NCBI RefSeq assembly: GCF_032594915.1
Contig: NZ_CP118733.1
Span: 992,001 to 1,056,000, forward strand
Source: Streptococcus sp. 29896
Lineage (GTDB): Bacteria > Bacillota > Bacilli > Lactobacillales > Streptococcaceae
Direction of reading: 5' to 3'
Length of the DNA: 64,000 nt
Shown here: one piece after another, positions 55,694 to 64,000 of the stretch
Numbering within the stretch: the stretch's first letter is position 1
How the letters are laid out: every line of letters starts with the position of its first letter
The notes under the pieces: model-generated
The model's database searches: none
What the model was told of the DNA's origin: nothing
The model's input: the letters and a program-made list of their open reading frames with translations, nothing else
Translations under genes and position numbers: made by a program

Positions 55694-56311
55694 CTAGTTC
55701 TCCAGTAATTCTCTATCATAAATGGTATAGTCACAACGATAGATGATCAAACGCTTGTCATCAATCAAGAGTTCAGAAGTCTTAGGTGCATCAGAGGCAT
55801 AAAGAGACACTTTATCACCTACATAAGTAGCAAGCGGTGTCCCATTTTGTGAACGAATCAAGACCACCTTGGCTTTGCCTGTAAAATCATTTTTCAGGCT
55901 AGAGACCATCCGATTGACAACAGGAATAGCATAATCATAATTGGACATGTCAACCGTTGTCTGATACTTGGCAAACAAATCCTCTAAGCCCTCTTCTGCC
56001 GCAATCAAGGACGAACCAACATGGTCAATTTCATAATTGCCAAGTGTGACTTTCAAAACAGACGAATCCGCATTGGAATAGCCCTCGGCATCCATTGAGT
56101 CAAATTCCTGATTCCGCGAAATCGATAGGGACTTGCCAGACATTTCATCGATTAATTGAGAATTTTCATCATAAGTCCGTACCGTCATCTCCAAGCCAAT
56201 CCATTCTTCCTTGGTATTTTTCCACCAATTTGAAATTGATTGACAAGCAGACAAGGTGACTAGACTGGTTGCTAATACAGCACCAAGTACTAACTTTTTA
56301 TTCCATTTCAT
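55694..56311 (-). CDS. DUF5052-like lipoprotein
   Basis: The 205-residue protein has a signal peptide with lipobox LSAC (Cys23), then SISNWWKNTKEEWIGLEMTV (SISNWWKNTKEEW, IGLEMTV) and beta-rich sequence such as VLKVTLGNYEIDHVGSSLI. It resembles the DUF5052 family of streptococcal lipoproteins. It would sit on the outer membrane face. First gene of the four-gene operon; a GGAGGTT site precedes the ATG. Confidence 0.8.
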   Translation of the reverse strand: MKWNKKLVLGAVLATSLVTLSACQSISNWWKNTKEEWIGLEMTVRTYDENSQLIDEMSGKSLSISRNQEFDSMDAEGYSNADSSVLKVTLGNYEIDHVGSSLIAAEEGLEDLFAKYQTTVDMSNYDYAIPVVNRMVSSLKNDFTGKAKVVLIRSQNGTPLATYVGDKVSLYASDAPKTSELLIDDKRLIIYRCDYTIYDRELLEN

Positions 56312-56662
56312 ATAAAACCTCCAATAGTTGATACTTTATTGTACCACGGAATTGCCTAAACAAAGAAAAATGTGTGCAAGGTATGCAATAAACAAACTGA
56401 GATCATATCATTTCAATTTGAAAACAAGCCAAACCAATGATTTTATTTCAAAAACAATTTTTAAATATGCAAATCAAATTGATTCACTACTTTTAAACAT
56501 TTATATCATTGTATTTCATTGTGATTTTTAAAAAATAAAATTGTATTATAGGAAAACCGTATGATTTGACAAGTTTTTAAAAAATTTTTTTCTATTTCAT
56601 ATTTTTCTCCTACATATTTACGAATAAATAGATGACCACAAAAAAGATAGTGAGGAACACAA
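56312..56662. other. AT-rich intergenic region
   Basis: About 350 bases between divergent genes with no credible ORF. It is very AT-rich, with oligo-A and oligo-T tracts near 56575-56610 and a TTGACA at 56566-56571 that could be part of the promoter of the downstream gene; no convincing -10 at the right distance was found. A TATTAT at about 56543 is an alternative. Confidence 0.4.
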
Positions 56663-57439
56663 ATGAAAATCAGAATCCCTTTATATACACAACGATTGAA
56701 TCAAGCAGAATTTACACAACTCATCACTAGTAGTGTAGATACCTTGAAACAGTATCGTTCATCTACCAATGATTCTATGGTAACTGACCTCATCAATCAG
56801 CTAGAAGAATCCTTGCCCATGTTGAAAAAAAGTATAAAACAAAAACGTGGCTCAGACATGACTAGCGAACTAAACAAGGCCGTAAAGAATCGGAAGGCCG
56901 ACTACACTGCCTTTGTCAATGGATTAAAACTCTTTAAAAATACGCGAACACCAGAGAAATTACAAGCCTATCACCGCCTGCAAGAACTCATCAAATTATA
57001 CAAATATACACGGTCTAGTAACATGCAAGAATCGTCTGCTTTGATCGATTCCCTGCTAGCCCGACTGGCAAAACCACCTTACGCAGAAGATGTTAATCTC
57101 CTTCTCTTAGATGAGGCTGTCGCCAATCTCCGTGAAAGCCACGAACGCACTTATCGTCTCTATCTAAAAAGAAGTCAAGACACCAGCACGCGTGAAAAGA
57201 TCAACAGTTTTGAGGTTCGAAAAGCAGCTCTCAAACACTATACTCTACTCTATAGCCACTTGGTCAATAAAATAAGTTATGACCCAACAGCCCCAGAAAA
57301 AGTTATCTTACAAGTCCTAAACGATATTCGCCAAGATTTTTCAGAACGGACTCGACAGAGAAATCAAACAGGAGCAAATACCGCTACCATAAACATTGTA
57401 ACAACCTTACCGCATGGAAAAGAGTTGGAGGCAAGATAG
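56663..57439 (+). CDS. DUF6261-like all-helical protein
   Basis: This 258-residue protein has no signal peptide or membrane segment and is predicted helical throughout. Opening KIRIPLYTQRLNQAEFTQL and later VNGLKLFKNTRTPEKLQAYHRL and VRKAALKHYTLLYSHLV resemble DUF6261 proteins, which are sporadically distributed. Function is not known. A GTGAGGAAC site lies before the ATG. It stands alone behind a very AT-rich upstream region, which hints at recent gain but does not prove it. Confidence 0.65.
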   Translation: MKIRIPLYTQRLNQAEFTQLITSSVDTLKQYRSSTNDSMVTDLINQLEESLPMLKKSIKQKRGSDMTSELNKAVKNRKADYTAFVNGLKLFKNTRTPEKLQAYHRLQELIKLYKYTRSSNMQESSALIDSLLARLAKPPYAEDVNLLLLDEAVANLRESHERTYRLYLKRSQDTSTREKINSFEVRKAALKHYTLLYSHLVNKISYDPTAPEKVILQVLNDIRQDFSERTRQRNQTGANTATINIVTTLPHGKELEAR

Positions 57440-57445
57440 AAAATT

Positions 57446-57470
57446 CCCCCTAGTCGAAATGATTAGGGGG
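57446..57470. terminator. Convergent hairpin after the DUF6261-like gene
   Basis: CCCCCTAGTC (57446-57455) pairs with GATTAGGGGG (57461-57470) with one wobble. T-runs are weak on both sides. Confidence 0.5.
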
Positions 57471-57505
57471 ATATTATATTTCAACAAAATCATCCTAAAA
57501 AATGA

Positions 57506-58822
57506 TTAAAAATTAAAGACATCATTCAAATTCTCAGCCATAGTCGGATGGGTGAAAATCTGTGTTTTGAAGTAGGTATAAGGAATCTTATTGTCAATTG
57601 CCATAGCAATCAGGTTGATCAACTCTTCTGAATTGCGACCAAAGAGAGTCGCCCCCAGAACAAGCTTCGTTTCCTTATCCACGATAACCTTGAAAATACC
57701 TTTGAGGTCATTATTGACATGGGCACGCGGCATATTGGCAACTGGCAGTTCATTGGCAATGTAGTCGTAACCTGCTTCCTTGGCCTCTTTCTCGGTCAGA
57801 CCGACACGAGACAACACAGGCGTGATAAAGACACTGGTTGGAATAGACTTACGTTGGCTTAAGCTATAAGTTCCTGTTCCAGTCAACTTGCCGAAGACGA
57901 TACGGAAGTCGTCTAAGGATGTGTAAGTGAATTGTGGACCGCCATTGACATCGCCCACTGCATAGACACCTGGAACGATGGTTTCGCAGTAGTCATCCAC
58001 CTTGACAGCACCATTTTCCAAAAGCTCAATCGCTGTATTTTCCAAGCCCAAGTCAGCAGTGTTTGGCACACGACCTGTCGCATAGAGGACAGCGTCAAAG
58101 ACTGCCGTTTCGCCATTTACCGTCACAGCAATTTGCTCGCTCGCAGCTGCTACTTGCTCAATTTTCGCACCCAAGACGAAGGTCACGCCAGCTTCTTCCA
58201 TATACTCCTTGGCTAACTTAGCCACCACTTCCTCTTCTCTTGGTAAAATAGCAGAGCTAGCTTCATATACCGTCACCTGACTACCGAGTTTGCTGTAGAG
58301 TCCAGCAAATTCCAGACCGATGTTACCTCCGCCGATAATAGCCAACTTATCAGGACGAGTTTCCAAGTTCTGAATACCTGTACTATCATACACGTGAGCT
58401 GTATCCAACAAACCTGGAATTGGAAGCACGCGCGACTTAGCACCTGTATTGATGACAATAGTCTCCGCAGTCAGTTGGAGGGATTCCTCACCAGCTGACA
58501 CTTCCACAACCTTATCCGCCACAAAACGCGCATGTCCTTGGTACAAACTAGCACCACTGCCTTTTAAGACTGCCTCGTTTTTGTTCCGCAAGCGAGTGGT
58601 GACTGTTTCCTTTTGCTCCATGACCTGCTCAAACGTCCAGTTTTTATCTGCAGCTACCAAGAGAGTCTTGGTTGGAATACAGCCGATATTGATACAAGTC
58701 CCACCGAACATAGTAGGATTTTCTTCCACCAAGGCAACCTTCTTCCCAGCTGCTGACAACTTACCTGCCAAGGTCTTACCAGCCTTTCCAAAACCAATGA
58801 CTACTAAATCATATTGTTCCAT
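57506..58822 (-). CDS. Pyridine nucleotide-disulfide oxidoreductase, RclA-like
   Basis: I start at the second ATG (58820-58822), which is four bases from GGAGTATTTT; this gives 438 residues. FAD site VVIGFGKAGKTLAGKL at 7-22, redox pair GGTCINIGCIPTK (Cys near 43 and 48), NADH site LAIIGGGNIGLEFAGL, and the C-terminal RIFTHPTMAENL-type QIFTHPTMAENLND with catalytic His. It aligns by eye along its length with E. coli RclA, a copper/flavin reductase linked to hypochlorous acid resistance. It stands alone. Confidence 0.85.
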   Translation of the reverse strand: MEQYDLVVIGFGKAGKTLAGKLSAAGKKVALVEENPTMFGGTCINIGCIPTKTLLVAADKNWTFEQVMEQKETVTTRLRNKNEAVLKGSGASLYQGHARFVADKVVEVSAGEESLQLTAETIVINTGAKSRVLPIPGLLDTAHVYDSTGIQNLETRPDKLAIIGGGNIGLEFAGLYSKLGSQVTVYEASSAILPREEEVVAKLAKEYMEEAGVTFVLGAKIEQVAAASEQIAVTVNGETAVFDAVLYATGRVPNTADLGLENTAIELLENGAVKVDDYCETIVPGVYAVGDVNGGPQFTYTSLDDFRIVFGKLTGTGTYSLSQRKSIPTSVFITPVLSRVGLTEKEAKEAGYDYIANELPVANMPRAHVNNDLKGIFKVIVDKETKLVLGATLFGRNSEELINLIAMAIDNKIPYTYFKTQIFTHPTMAENLNDVFNF

Positions 58823-59006
58823 AAAATACTCCTTCATTATTTTTCACCATTAGTCTATCAAAAAAGAAAATTTTTGGCACAATTCTGCTACGGCAGTGAA
58901 ATCTTGCAACATTTTAGCGAAAAAAACAGATAAAAATTAGACAAGATATCATAATTTTTGATACAATGTATTCATACACTAATTGATTAATACAAAGGAG
59001 TTTTCA

Positions 59007-59816
59007 ATGCGAACCATATTACACTATTGTAAAACCTATTTCCCGATTCTTTTAGCCAGCTTTGGCTTTGTAAAAGGCTGTCAAATTATCTTTGAAGAAT
59101 TGGCTAAACCAAATGGGATGGAAGCCAAGTATCCCTTATTTTTGCTGACTATTTCTGTTGCTGCTCTTTATATCATTCCTCTGGTCTATTTTATCCGCTA
59201 CTTGGAAAAACGCTATGCAATTTCTAAAAAAGTCAGTCATTTGAGTTGGATTTTGGGACTAACTGCCGGAGTGGCTTTTTCAGACTATGGACACACTGCT
59301 ATCGGCTACTTTTTGCTAGAGATTGTTAAGGTCAGTGATGATTTTCGTTATGACTGGGGGGCTGCTGTTTCTGCCCCGTTTGCAGAAGAGTTTGGCAAAG
59401 CTCTAGTAGTTGTCTTAGTTTTACTAATTGCAAGAAAAATGACTCTCAAACATGCCTTGGTCAGTGGTATCATCGCTGGTCTTAGTTTCCAAATCGTTGA
59501 AGATATCATGTTCACTTTTCGTGATATGTTTATTGGTAAACTAGATGGATTTGAGACTATTATCGGTCGTGTGGGACAGGCTGGTTGGACTCACTGGGTA
59601 TTTACCATGCTCTTTGCTATTGGTATGGTGGCACTTTTTACCAAACAAAAATCCATGTCAACAGTTCAAGGTCTATTTTGGATTGCGGCAAGTATCGGTC
59701 TACATTTCTTCTTCAACTCCCCATTGCATACAGGTATTTTGACAACCCTGCTTCCGATGGCTAGTGTCTTGCTGGGACTTCTTGCCTATCGAACAGTTGA
59801 TCAGTTAACAGAGTAA
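59007..59816 (+). CDS. PrsW-family intramembrane metalloprotease
   Basis: The ATG at 59007 has AAGGAG six bases upstream and gives 269 residues. About eight membrane segments hold the PrsW residues: EEFGK in SAPFAEEFGKAL, the QIVEDIMF helix and the GLHFFFNS helix with His and Asn. PrsW proteins cut membrane substrates; in Bacillus the target is an anti-sigma factor, but no anti-sigma gene is nearby. TAGACA and TACAAT 18 bases apart upstream are a possible promoter. Confidence 0.85.
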   Translation: MRTILHYCKTYFPILLASFGFVKGCQIIFEELAKPNGMEAKYPLFLLTISVAALYIIPLVYFIRYLEKRYAISKKVSHLSWILGLTAGVAFSDYGHTAIGYFLLEIVKVSDDFRYDWGAAVSAPFAEEFGKALVVVLVLLIARKMTLKHALVSGIIAGLSFQIVEDIMFTFRDMFIGKLDGFETIIGRVGQAGWTHWVFTMLFAIGMVALFTKQKSMSTVQGLFWIAASIGLHFFFNSPLHTGILTTLLPMASVLLGLLAYRTVDQLTE

Positions 59817-59852
59817 CAGAAAAAATCCGCTCTTTGGCGGATTTTTTCTGTT
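59815..59852. terminator. Convergent terminator between the PrsW-like gene and fhs
   Basis: A 16-base perfect stem, AACAGAAAAAATCCGC (59815-59830) with GCGGATTTTTTCTGTT (59837-59852), begins at the protease stop and serves both strands. Confidence 0.9.
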
Positions 59853-59860
59853 CAATCTGA

Positions 59861-61531
59861 TTAGAACAAACCAATTGCTGTCCCATCTTCTGCCACGTCC
59901 ATATTGAGGGCAGCAGGGGCTTTTGGAAGTCCTGGCATGGTCATGACATCACCTGTCAGAACGACAATGAAGCCTGCTCCCAATTTTGGCACAAATTCAC
60001 GGACTGTAATGTCAAATCCTGTTGGTGCACCGAGGGCAAACTGATCATCCGAGAAGCTGTATTGGGTCTTGGCCATGCAGACTGGCAACTTATCCCAACC
60101 ATTCTTAGCAAACTCAGCCAGCTGATTACGAGCCTTCTTCTCAAAGACAACGCCTGTACCACCGTAGATTTGCGTAACAATCTTGGTCACTTTCTCTTCC
60201 AAGCTATCCTCAGCCTTGTAGAGACCCCGGTAGTTAGCCGCTTGATTATCAATAGTAGCAACAACTGTCTCAGCCAGTTCAATACCACCGTCAGCGCCGT
60301 TTGCCCAAACACTTGCCAACTCAACAGGTACACCAATTTCAGCGCAAAGCTCTTTCAAAGTAGCAATTTCATCAGCTGTATCTGAGACGAATTCGTTGAT
60401 AGCAACCACCGCTGGAATACCATACTTCTGGATATTTTCCACGTGACGTTTGAGGTTGTCAAAACCAGCTTTGACTGCCTCTACATTTTCAACAGAAAGT
60501 TCTGTCTTAGCTACACCACCGTGCATTTTAAGCGCACGCAAGGTCGCTACAATCACCACAGCATCAGGAGCCTTAGGCAAGTTCGGCACCTTGATGTCAA
60601 GGAACTTCTCTGCTCCAAGGTCAGCCCCGAAGCCTGCTTCTGTGACGGTATAGTCGGCCAATCGCAGAGCGGTTGTAGTAGCGAGGACTGAGTTGCAGCC
60701 GTGGGCAATGTTAGCAAATGGACCGCCATGGACAAAAGCTGGCGTGCCATAGATGGTTTGGACTAGGTTTGGCTTGATAGCGTCCTTCAAAATGAGGGTC
60801 AAAGCACCTTCCACTGCCAAATCACGCACGTAGACAGGACTTCGATCGAAACGATAACCGATAACAATATTTGCCAAACGTTCTTTCAAGTCATTGATGT
60901 CTGTCGCCAAACACAAAATTGCCATGATTTCAGAAGCGACCGTGATATCAAAACCATCTTCACGCGGAATACCATTGAGCGGACCTCCCAAGCCAACAGT
61001 TACCTTACGCAAAGCACGGTCGTTAAGATCCACAACACGTTTCCAGATGATACGGCGTTGGTCAATGCCGATTGTATTCCCTTGGTGAATATGGTTATCA
61101 ATCAAGGCAGACAGGGCGTTGTTTGCTGTGGTAATGGCATGCATGTCGCCTGTAAAATGCAAGTTGATGTCTTCCATTGGCAAGACCTGAGCATAGCCAC
61201 CACCTGCAGCTCCACCTTTGATCCCCATGACAGGTCCCAAAGAAGGCTCACGAAGGGCAATCATGGTTTTCTTGCCAATTTTAGAAAGAGCATCTGCCAA
61301 ACCGATGGTAATGGTTGACTTACCTTCACCAGCAGGTGTTGGGTTGATAGCCGTCACCAAAATTAACTTGCCTGGTTCATTGTCCTTAACAGCATTGATC
61401 TTATCAAAAGATAATTTAGCCTTGTATTTTCCATAGAGTTCAATATCATCAAAGCTGATGCCAACTTTTTCTACGATTTCTGTGATGGGCTTTAATTCTA
61501 CACTTTGAGCGATTTCAATATCGGTTTTCAT
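59861..61531 (-). CDS. fhs: Formate-tetrahydrofolate ligase
   Basis: Fhs makes 10-formyl-THF from formate and ATP, feeding purine and fMet synthesis. The ATG at 61529-61531 gives 556 residues ([16 protein letters not shown]). It has the P-loop-like [14 protein letters not shown] near 65, [21 protein letters not shown] (two blocks), and the C-terminal [12 protein letters not shown]. Length is standard. Longer upstream frame lacks a ribosome site; GGAGTT precedes the chosen start. Confidence 0.97.
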   Translation of the reverse strand: MKTDIEIAQSVELKPITEIVEKVGISFDDIELYGKYKAKLSFDKINAVKDNEPGKLILVTAINPTPAGEGKSTITIGLADALSKIGKKTMIALREPSLGPVMGIKGGAAGGGYAQVLPMEDINLHFTGDMHAITTANNALSALIDNHIHQGNTIGIDQRRIIWKRVVDLNDRALRKVTVGLGGPLNGIPREDGFDITVASEIMAILCLATDINDLKERLANIVIGYRFDRSPVYVRDLAVEGALTLILKDAIKPNLVQTIYGTPAFVHGGPFANIAHGCNSVLATTTALRLADYTVTEAGFGADLGAEKFLDIKVPNLPKAPDAVVIVATLRALKMHGGVAKTELSVENVEAVKAGFDNLKRHVENIQKYGIPAVVAINEFVSDTADEIATLKELCAEIGVPVELASVWANGADGGIELAETVVATIDNQAANYRGLYKAEDSLEEKVTKIVTQIYGGTGVVFEKKARNQLAEFAKNGWDKLPVCMAKTQYSFSDDQFALGAPTGFDITVREFVPKLGAGFIVVLTGDVMTMPGLPKAPAALNMDVAEDGTAIGLF

Positions 61532-61733
61532 TACTAACTCCATTCTTTTTGTTAGTTGTAGTATATCAAAAATTTTGCTTTTTACTAAATTTTGATGCAA
61601 TTTTCTAAAGATCGTACGGATTTTTGCGGGCTTTTCTCTGTATCACCTTGATTAATAACTTGTTTTAGTAATTCTAAACAGAACTTGGTCTTGAAAACTT
61701 TACGAAAAAAGTAATTTCTAGTACAATAGGACC

Positions 61734-62420
61734 ATGAAAATCTTGATTACATCTGGCGGAACGAGTGAAGCCATCGACCGCGTTCGCTCCATCACCAACC
61801 ATGCAACAGGTCACTTGGGAAAAATAGTGGCCGAGACCTTTTTAAAAGCTGGGCATCAAGTCACATTGGTCACAACCAAGACTGCGGTAAAACCCTCGCC
61901 GACCTCTGGTTTAGTCATCCACGAAATTACCAATGTAGATAGCCTCAAAACTTGTTTAGAAGAACTTGTTCCTCAGCACCAAGTCCTCATCCATAGTATG
62001 GCGGTTTCTGACTATACCCCTGTTTATATGACGGGCTTAGAAGAGGCTGAGCAAGCCGAGCATCTCTCAGACTTATTGACCAGAAGCAATACTGAAACAA
62101 AAATTTCTTCCAAGGATGACTATCAAGTTCTTTTTCTCAAGAAAACACCAAAGGTTATTTCACTTGTAAAAGACTGGAATCCTGCTATCCAATTAATTGG
62201 CTTTAAACTCTTGGTCGATGTGTCAAAAGATCAGCTCTTTGCGGTTGCAAGACAAAGTCTTGATAAGAACAAAGCAGACTATATCGTGGCAAATGATTTG
62301 TTAGAAATTGGTCCCAATTATCACCATGCCTATCTGGTATCAAAAGACGATGCTGTTTTGGCAAAGACTAAAGAAGAAATTGCAGAATTGATTTTGACAA
62401 GTGTTCAGAAAGGAGAATAA
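61734..62420 (+). CDS. coaB: Phosphopantothenate-cysteine ligase
   Basis: CoaB joins cysteine to 4'-phosphopantothenate. In streptococci coaB and coaC are separate genes, as here. The 228-residue protein begins MKILITSGGTSEAIDRVRSI and has NHATGHLGK, AMAVSDYTP-type SMAVSDYTPV and KVISLVKDW with the lysine region. The -10-like TACAAT ends only six bases before the ATG, so the message may have no leader. It runs into coaC with four bases between. Confidence 0.95.
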   Translation: MKILITSGGTSEAIDRVRSITNHATGHLGKIVAETFLKAGHQVTLVTTKTAVKPSPTSGLVIHEITNVDSLKTCLEELVPQHQVLIHSMAVSDYTPVYMTGLEEAEQAEHLSDLLTRSNTETKISSKDDYQVLFLKKTPKVISLVKDWNPAIQLIGFKLLVDVSKDQLFAVARQSLDKNKADYIVANDLLEIGPNYHHAYLVSKDDAVLAKTKEEIAELILTSVQKGE

Positions 62421-62424
62421 AGTA

Positions 62425-62970
62425 ATGGCGAACATCACTCTAGCTGTTTCTGGTTCCATATCTGCTTATAAGGCGGCAGATTTGACCAGCCAACTGACCA
62501 AACAAGGTCATAAAGTGACGGTTTTGATGACGGAATCAGCTACACAGTTTATTACTCCCTTAACCTTGCAAGCTTTGTCGAAAAATATAGTTCACACTAA
62601 TGTTATGCAAGAAGAGGAGCCCCGTTCCATCAAGCACATCGATATAGCAAAGGGAACGGATTTGTTTTTGCTAGCTCCAGCTTCTGCTAATAGTATTGCT
62701 AAACTAGCCCATGGCTTAGCTGACGATCCTGTCTCAGCTGTTGCCTTGGCTCTACCTATTGGAGTACCTAAACTTCTTGCTCCTGCAATGAATACCAACA
62801 TGTATCTGAATCCAGCTACCCAACGCAATCTCCATTTACTTGAGGAATTTGGTTTTCAAGAAATCAAACCTCGAGAAGCCTTGCTGGCTTGTGGTGATTT
62901 TGGGACTGGCGCCCTCGCCGAAATTGATATTATTTTAGAGAAAGTGAGTCAAACGCTTCGTGAAAAATAA
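62425..62970 (+). CDS. coaC: Phosphopantothenoylcysteine decarboxylase
   Basis: CoaC decarboxylates phosphopantothenoylcysteine using FMN. The ATG at 62425 has AAGGAG upstream and gives 181 residues (MANITLAVSGSISAYKAADL). Catalytic His is in SIKHIDIAKGTD near 72, PAMNTNMYLNPATQRN is the PxMNxxMW-like block near 115, and ACGDFGTGALAE carries the active Cys. Middle gene of the CoA unit. Confidence 0.96.
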   Translation: MANITLAVSGSISAYKAADLTSQLTKQGHKVTVLMTESATQFITPLTLQALSKNIVHTNVMQEEEPRSIKHIDIAKGTDLFLLAPASANSIAKLAHGLADDPVSAVALALPIGVPKLLAPAMNTNMYLNPATQRNLHLLEEFGFQEIKPREALLACGDFGTGALAEIDIILEKVSQTLREK

Positions 62971-63529
62971 AAAATCCAATCAAGTTGCAACCCTAGCTAT
63001 TTTTATTGCCATTATGATTGTTCTTGAATCCATCAGTCAAGCTATCTTTTCAGCTTTTGTTCTCCCTATTAAACCAACCATTACCCATATTCCAGTCATC
63101 GTTGCCAGTATCATCTATGGTCCAAAGATTGGAGCACAGTTGGGAGGCTTCATGGGGGTTATGAGTATGATTCGCAACACTATCTTGCTGGGTCCCGTGA
63201 GTTATATTTTCTCTCCATTTGTAGAAAATGGTAATTTCTATTCCATTCTCATCGCAGTTCTTCCTCGTATCCTCATCGGGATTACCCCATTCTATGTCTA
63301 TAAAGCCATGTCAAACCGCACGGGATTGGCTTTGGCTGCTGCAACTGGAACTTTGACAAATACCTTGTTTGTTCTTTCAGGTATCTTCTTCCTGTTCGGA
63401 TCCGTCTATGCTGGCAATATTCAAGCTCTCCTAGCTTCAATTGTTTCCTTCAATACCTTGGCAGAGTTGATTATTTCTATCAGTCTTGTTTTGGCCATTG
63501 TTCCGGTTTTACAGAAAGTTAAAAAATAA
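62960..63529 (+). CDS. panT: ECF transporter S component, pantothenate-type
   Basis: The start codon is GTG at 62960, overlapping the coaC end by 11 bases. The 189-residue protein has five to six membrane segments and the ECF S-component look: AIFIAIMIVLESISQAIFS, ITHIPVIVASIIYGPKIGA and GGFMGVMSMI. It binds vitamin and works with the shared EcfAA'T module, not present here. Linkage to coaB-coaC points to pantothenate, as in other streptococcal PanT. Confidence 0.88.
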   Translation: MKNKKSNQVATLAIFIAIMIVLESISQAIFSAFVLPIKPTITHIPVIVASIIYGPKIGAQLGGFMGVMSMIRNTILLGPVSYIFSPFVENGNFYSILIAVLPRILIGITPFYVYKAMSNRTGLALAAATGTLTNTLFVLSGIFFLFGSVYAGNIQALLASIVSFNTLAELIISISLVLAIVPVLQKVKK

Positions 63530-63536
63530 ATATCAG

Positions 63537-63566
63537 AAAATCACGTGAAAGCGTGATTTTTCTTTT
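63537..63566 (+). terminator. Terminator of coaB-coaC-panT
   Basis: AAAATCACG (63537-63545) pairs with CGTGATTTT (63552-63560), then TCTTTTC. Confidence 0.75.
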
Positions 63567-63572
63567 CAAACA

Positions 63573-63581
63573 TGGTATAAT
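63573..63581 (+). promoter_or_regulatory. Extended -10 promoter of the phosphoglucomutase gene
   Basis: TGGTATAAT lies 38 bases before the ATG. A -35 is not clear, as is common with TGn-extended promoters here. Confidence 0.6.
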
Positions 63582-63619
63582 GAAAGCGTTTAATAGAAAA
63601 ATTTTTAAGGAGATATGCG

Positions 63620-64000
63620 ATGACTTATCAAGAAACCTATCAAACATGGCTCGACTTTGCGGGCCTTCCAGATTACTTGCGTAAAGAATTAGTCGCAATG
63701 GATGAAAAAACAAAAGAAGACGCCTTCTATACAAATCTTGAATTTGGTACAGCTGGTATGCGTGGCTATATTGGCGCTGGTACCAACCGTATCAACGTAT
63801 TCGTAGTCCGTCAAGCTACTGAAGGTTTGGCAAAATTGGTAGAATCAAAAGGTGAAGAAGCTAAAAAACGTGGTGTTGCCATCGCTTACGACTCACGTCA
63901 CTTCTCTCCAGAATTTGCCTTTGAATCAGCTCAAGTTTTGGCAGCACATGGTATCAAATCCTATGTATTTGAAAGCCTACGTCCAACTCCTGAGTTGTCA
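63620..64000 (+). CDS. pgm: Phosphoglucomutase (alpha-D-phosphohexomutase family), partial
   Basis: The frame is open from ATG 63620 (AAGGAGA upstream) to the window edge, 127 codons. It begins MTYQETYQTWLDFAGLPDYL and has NLEFGTAGMRGYIGAGTNRI, the usual N-terminal phosphohexomutase block, and VAIAYDSRHFSPEFA. The active-site serine loop in this family is typically THNP, which would lie after the edge. It interconverts glucose-1- and glucose-6-phosphate for capsule and wall sugars (family knowledge). Confidence 0.92.
   Translation, partial: MTYQETYQTWLDFAGLPDYLRKELVAMDEKTKEDAFYTNLEFGTAGMRGYIGAGTNRINVFVVRQATEGLAKLVESKGEEAKKRGVAIAYDSRHFSPEFAFESAQVLAAHGIKSYVFESLRPTPELS

Overview
The window looks like chromosome of a Streptococcus, most probably Streptococcus suis. 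This rests on low-GC DNA, AGGAGG-type ribosome binding sites, many TATAAT promoters with TGn extensions, hairpin/T-run terminators, a YSIRK/LPXTG surface subtilase of the SspA type, and streptococcal gene orders (ylxM-ffh-sat, GntR|guaA, tdk-prfA-prmC-sua5-glyA, murB-potABCD, hom-thrB, asd-dapA). The species call is inference.

Layout. 1-6.4 kb: end of a P-loop gene, the secretion/acid-tolerance locus (ylxM, ffh, then satD-satE on their own palindromic promoter), a GntR regulator and divergent guaA. 6.6-22.9 kb: an anchored hypothetical protein, an SDR-lipoprotein pair, the translation/one-carbon operon prfA-prmC-sua5-(GNAT remnant)-glyA-ndpA-lysozyme-like gene, tdk, an Excalibur-domain surface protein, a tautomerase, an IS3-family element inserted inside a terminator, a MATE pump, guaC and nth. 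23-28 kb: the giant cell-wall protease. 28-35 kb: murB-potABCD and hom-thrB. 35-42.6 kb: polysaccharide deacetylase, two dehydrogenases, a stand-alone ATP-cone protein, pepF and an MhqO/MhqD-like pair. 42.7-49.9 kb: glycerol locus glpK-glpO plus two small paralogous membrane proteins, followed by a Mga-like regulator with an unusual FAD protein. 50-54.2 kb: asd-dapA with three stacked terminators, an IS110-family element with a bridge-RNA-like leader, and an asd-type small RNA. 54.2-64 kb: a four-gene operon (lipoprotein, GNAT, AlkD, DUF1905), a DUF6261-like gene, an RclA-like reductase, a PrsW-like protease, fhs, coaB-coaC-panT and the start of a phosphoglucomutase.

Most genes are housekeeping: purine balance (guaA against guaC), folate/one-carbon flow (glyA, fhs), the aspartate family (asd, dapA, hom, thrB), CoA supply (panT, coaB, coaC), polyamine uptake and glycerol oxidation.

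The features that most deserve follow-up are these. (1) SatD reads as a class III nucleotidyl-cyclase-like domain fused to a helix-turn-helix, with a symmetric divergent promoter/operator and a divergent 19-residue hydrophobic peptide. (2) The leader of the IS110 transposase folds into a hairpin plus two large looped stems that share an inner motif, as expected for a bridge RNA. (3) That element sits between asd and its upstream small RNA. (4) The pair of small membrane proteins may act as a GlpF-independent glycerol transporter. (5) There are three tandem terminators downstream of dapA and a ~57-bp-period array between tdk and prfA. No rRNA, tRNA or CRISPR array was seen.
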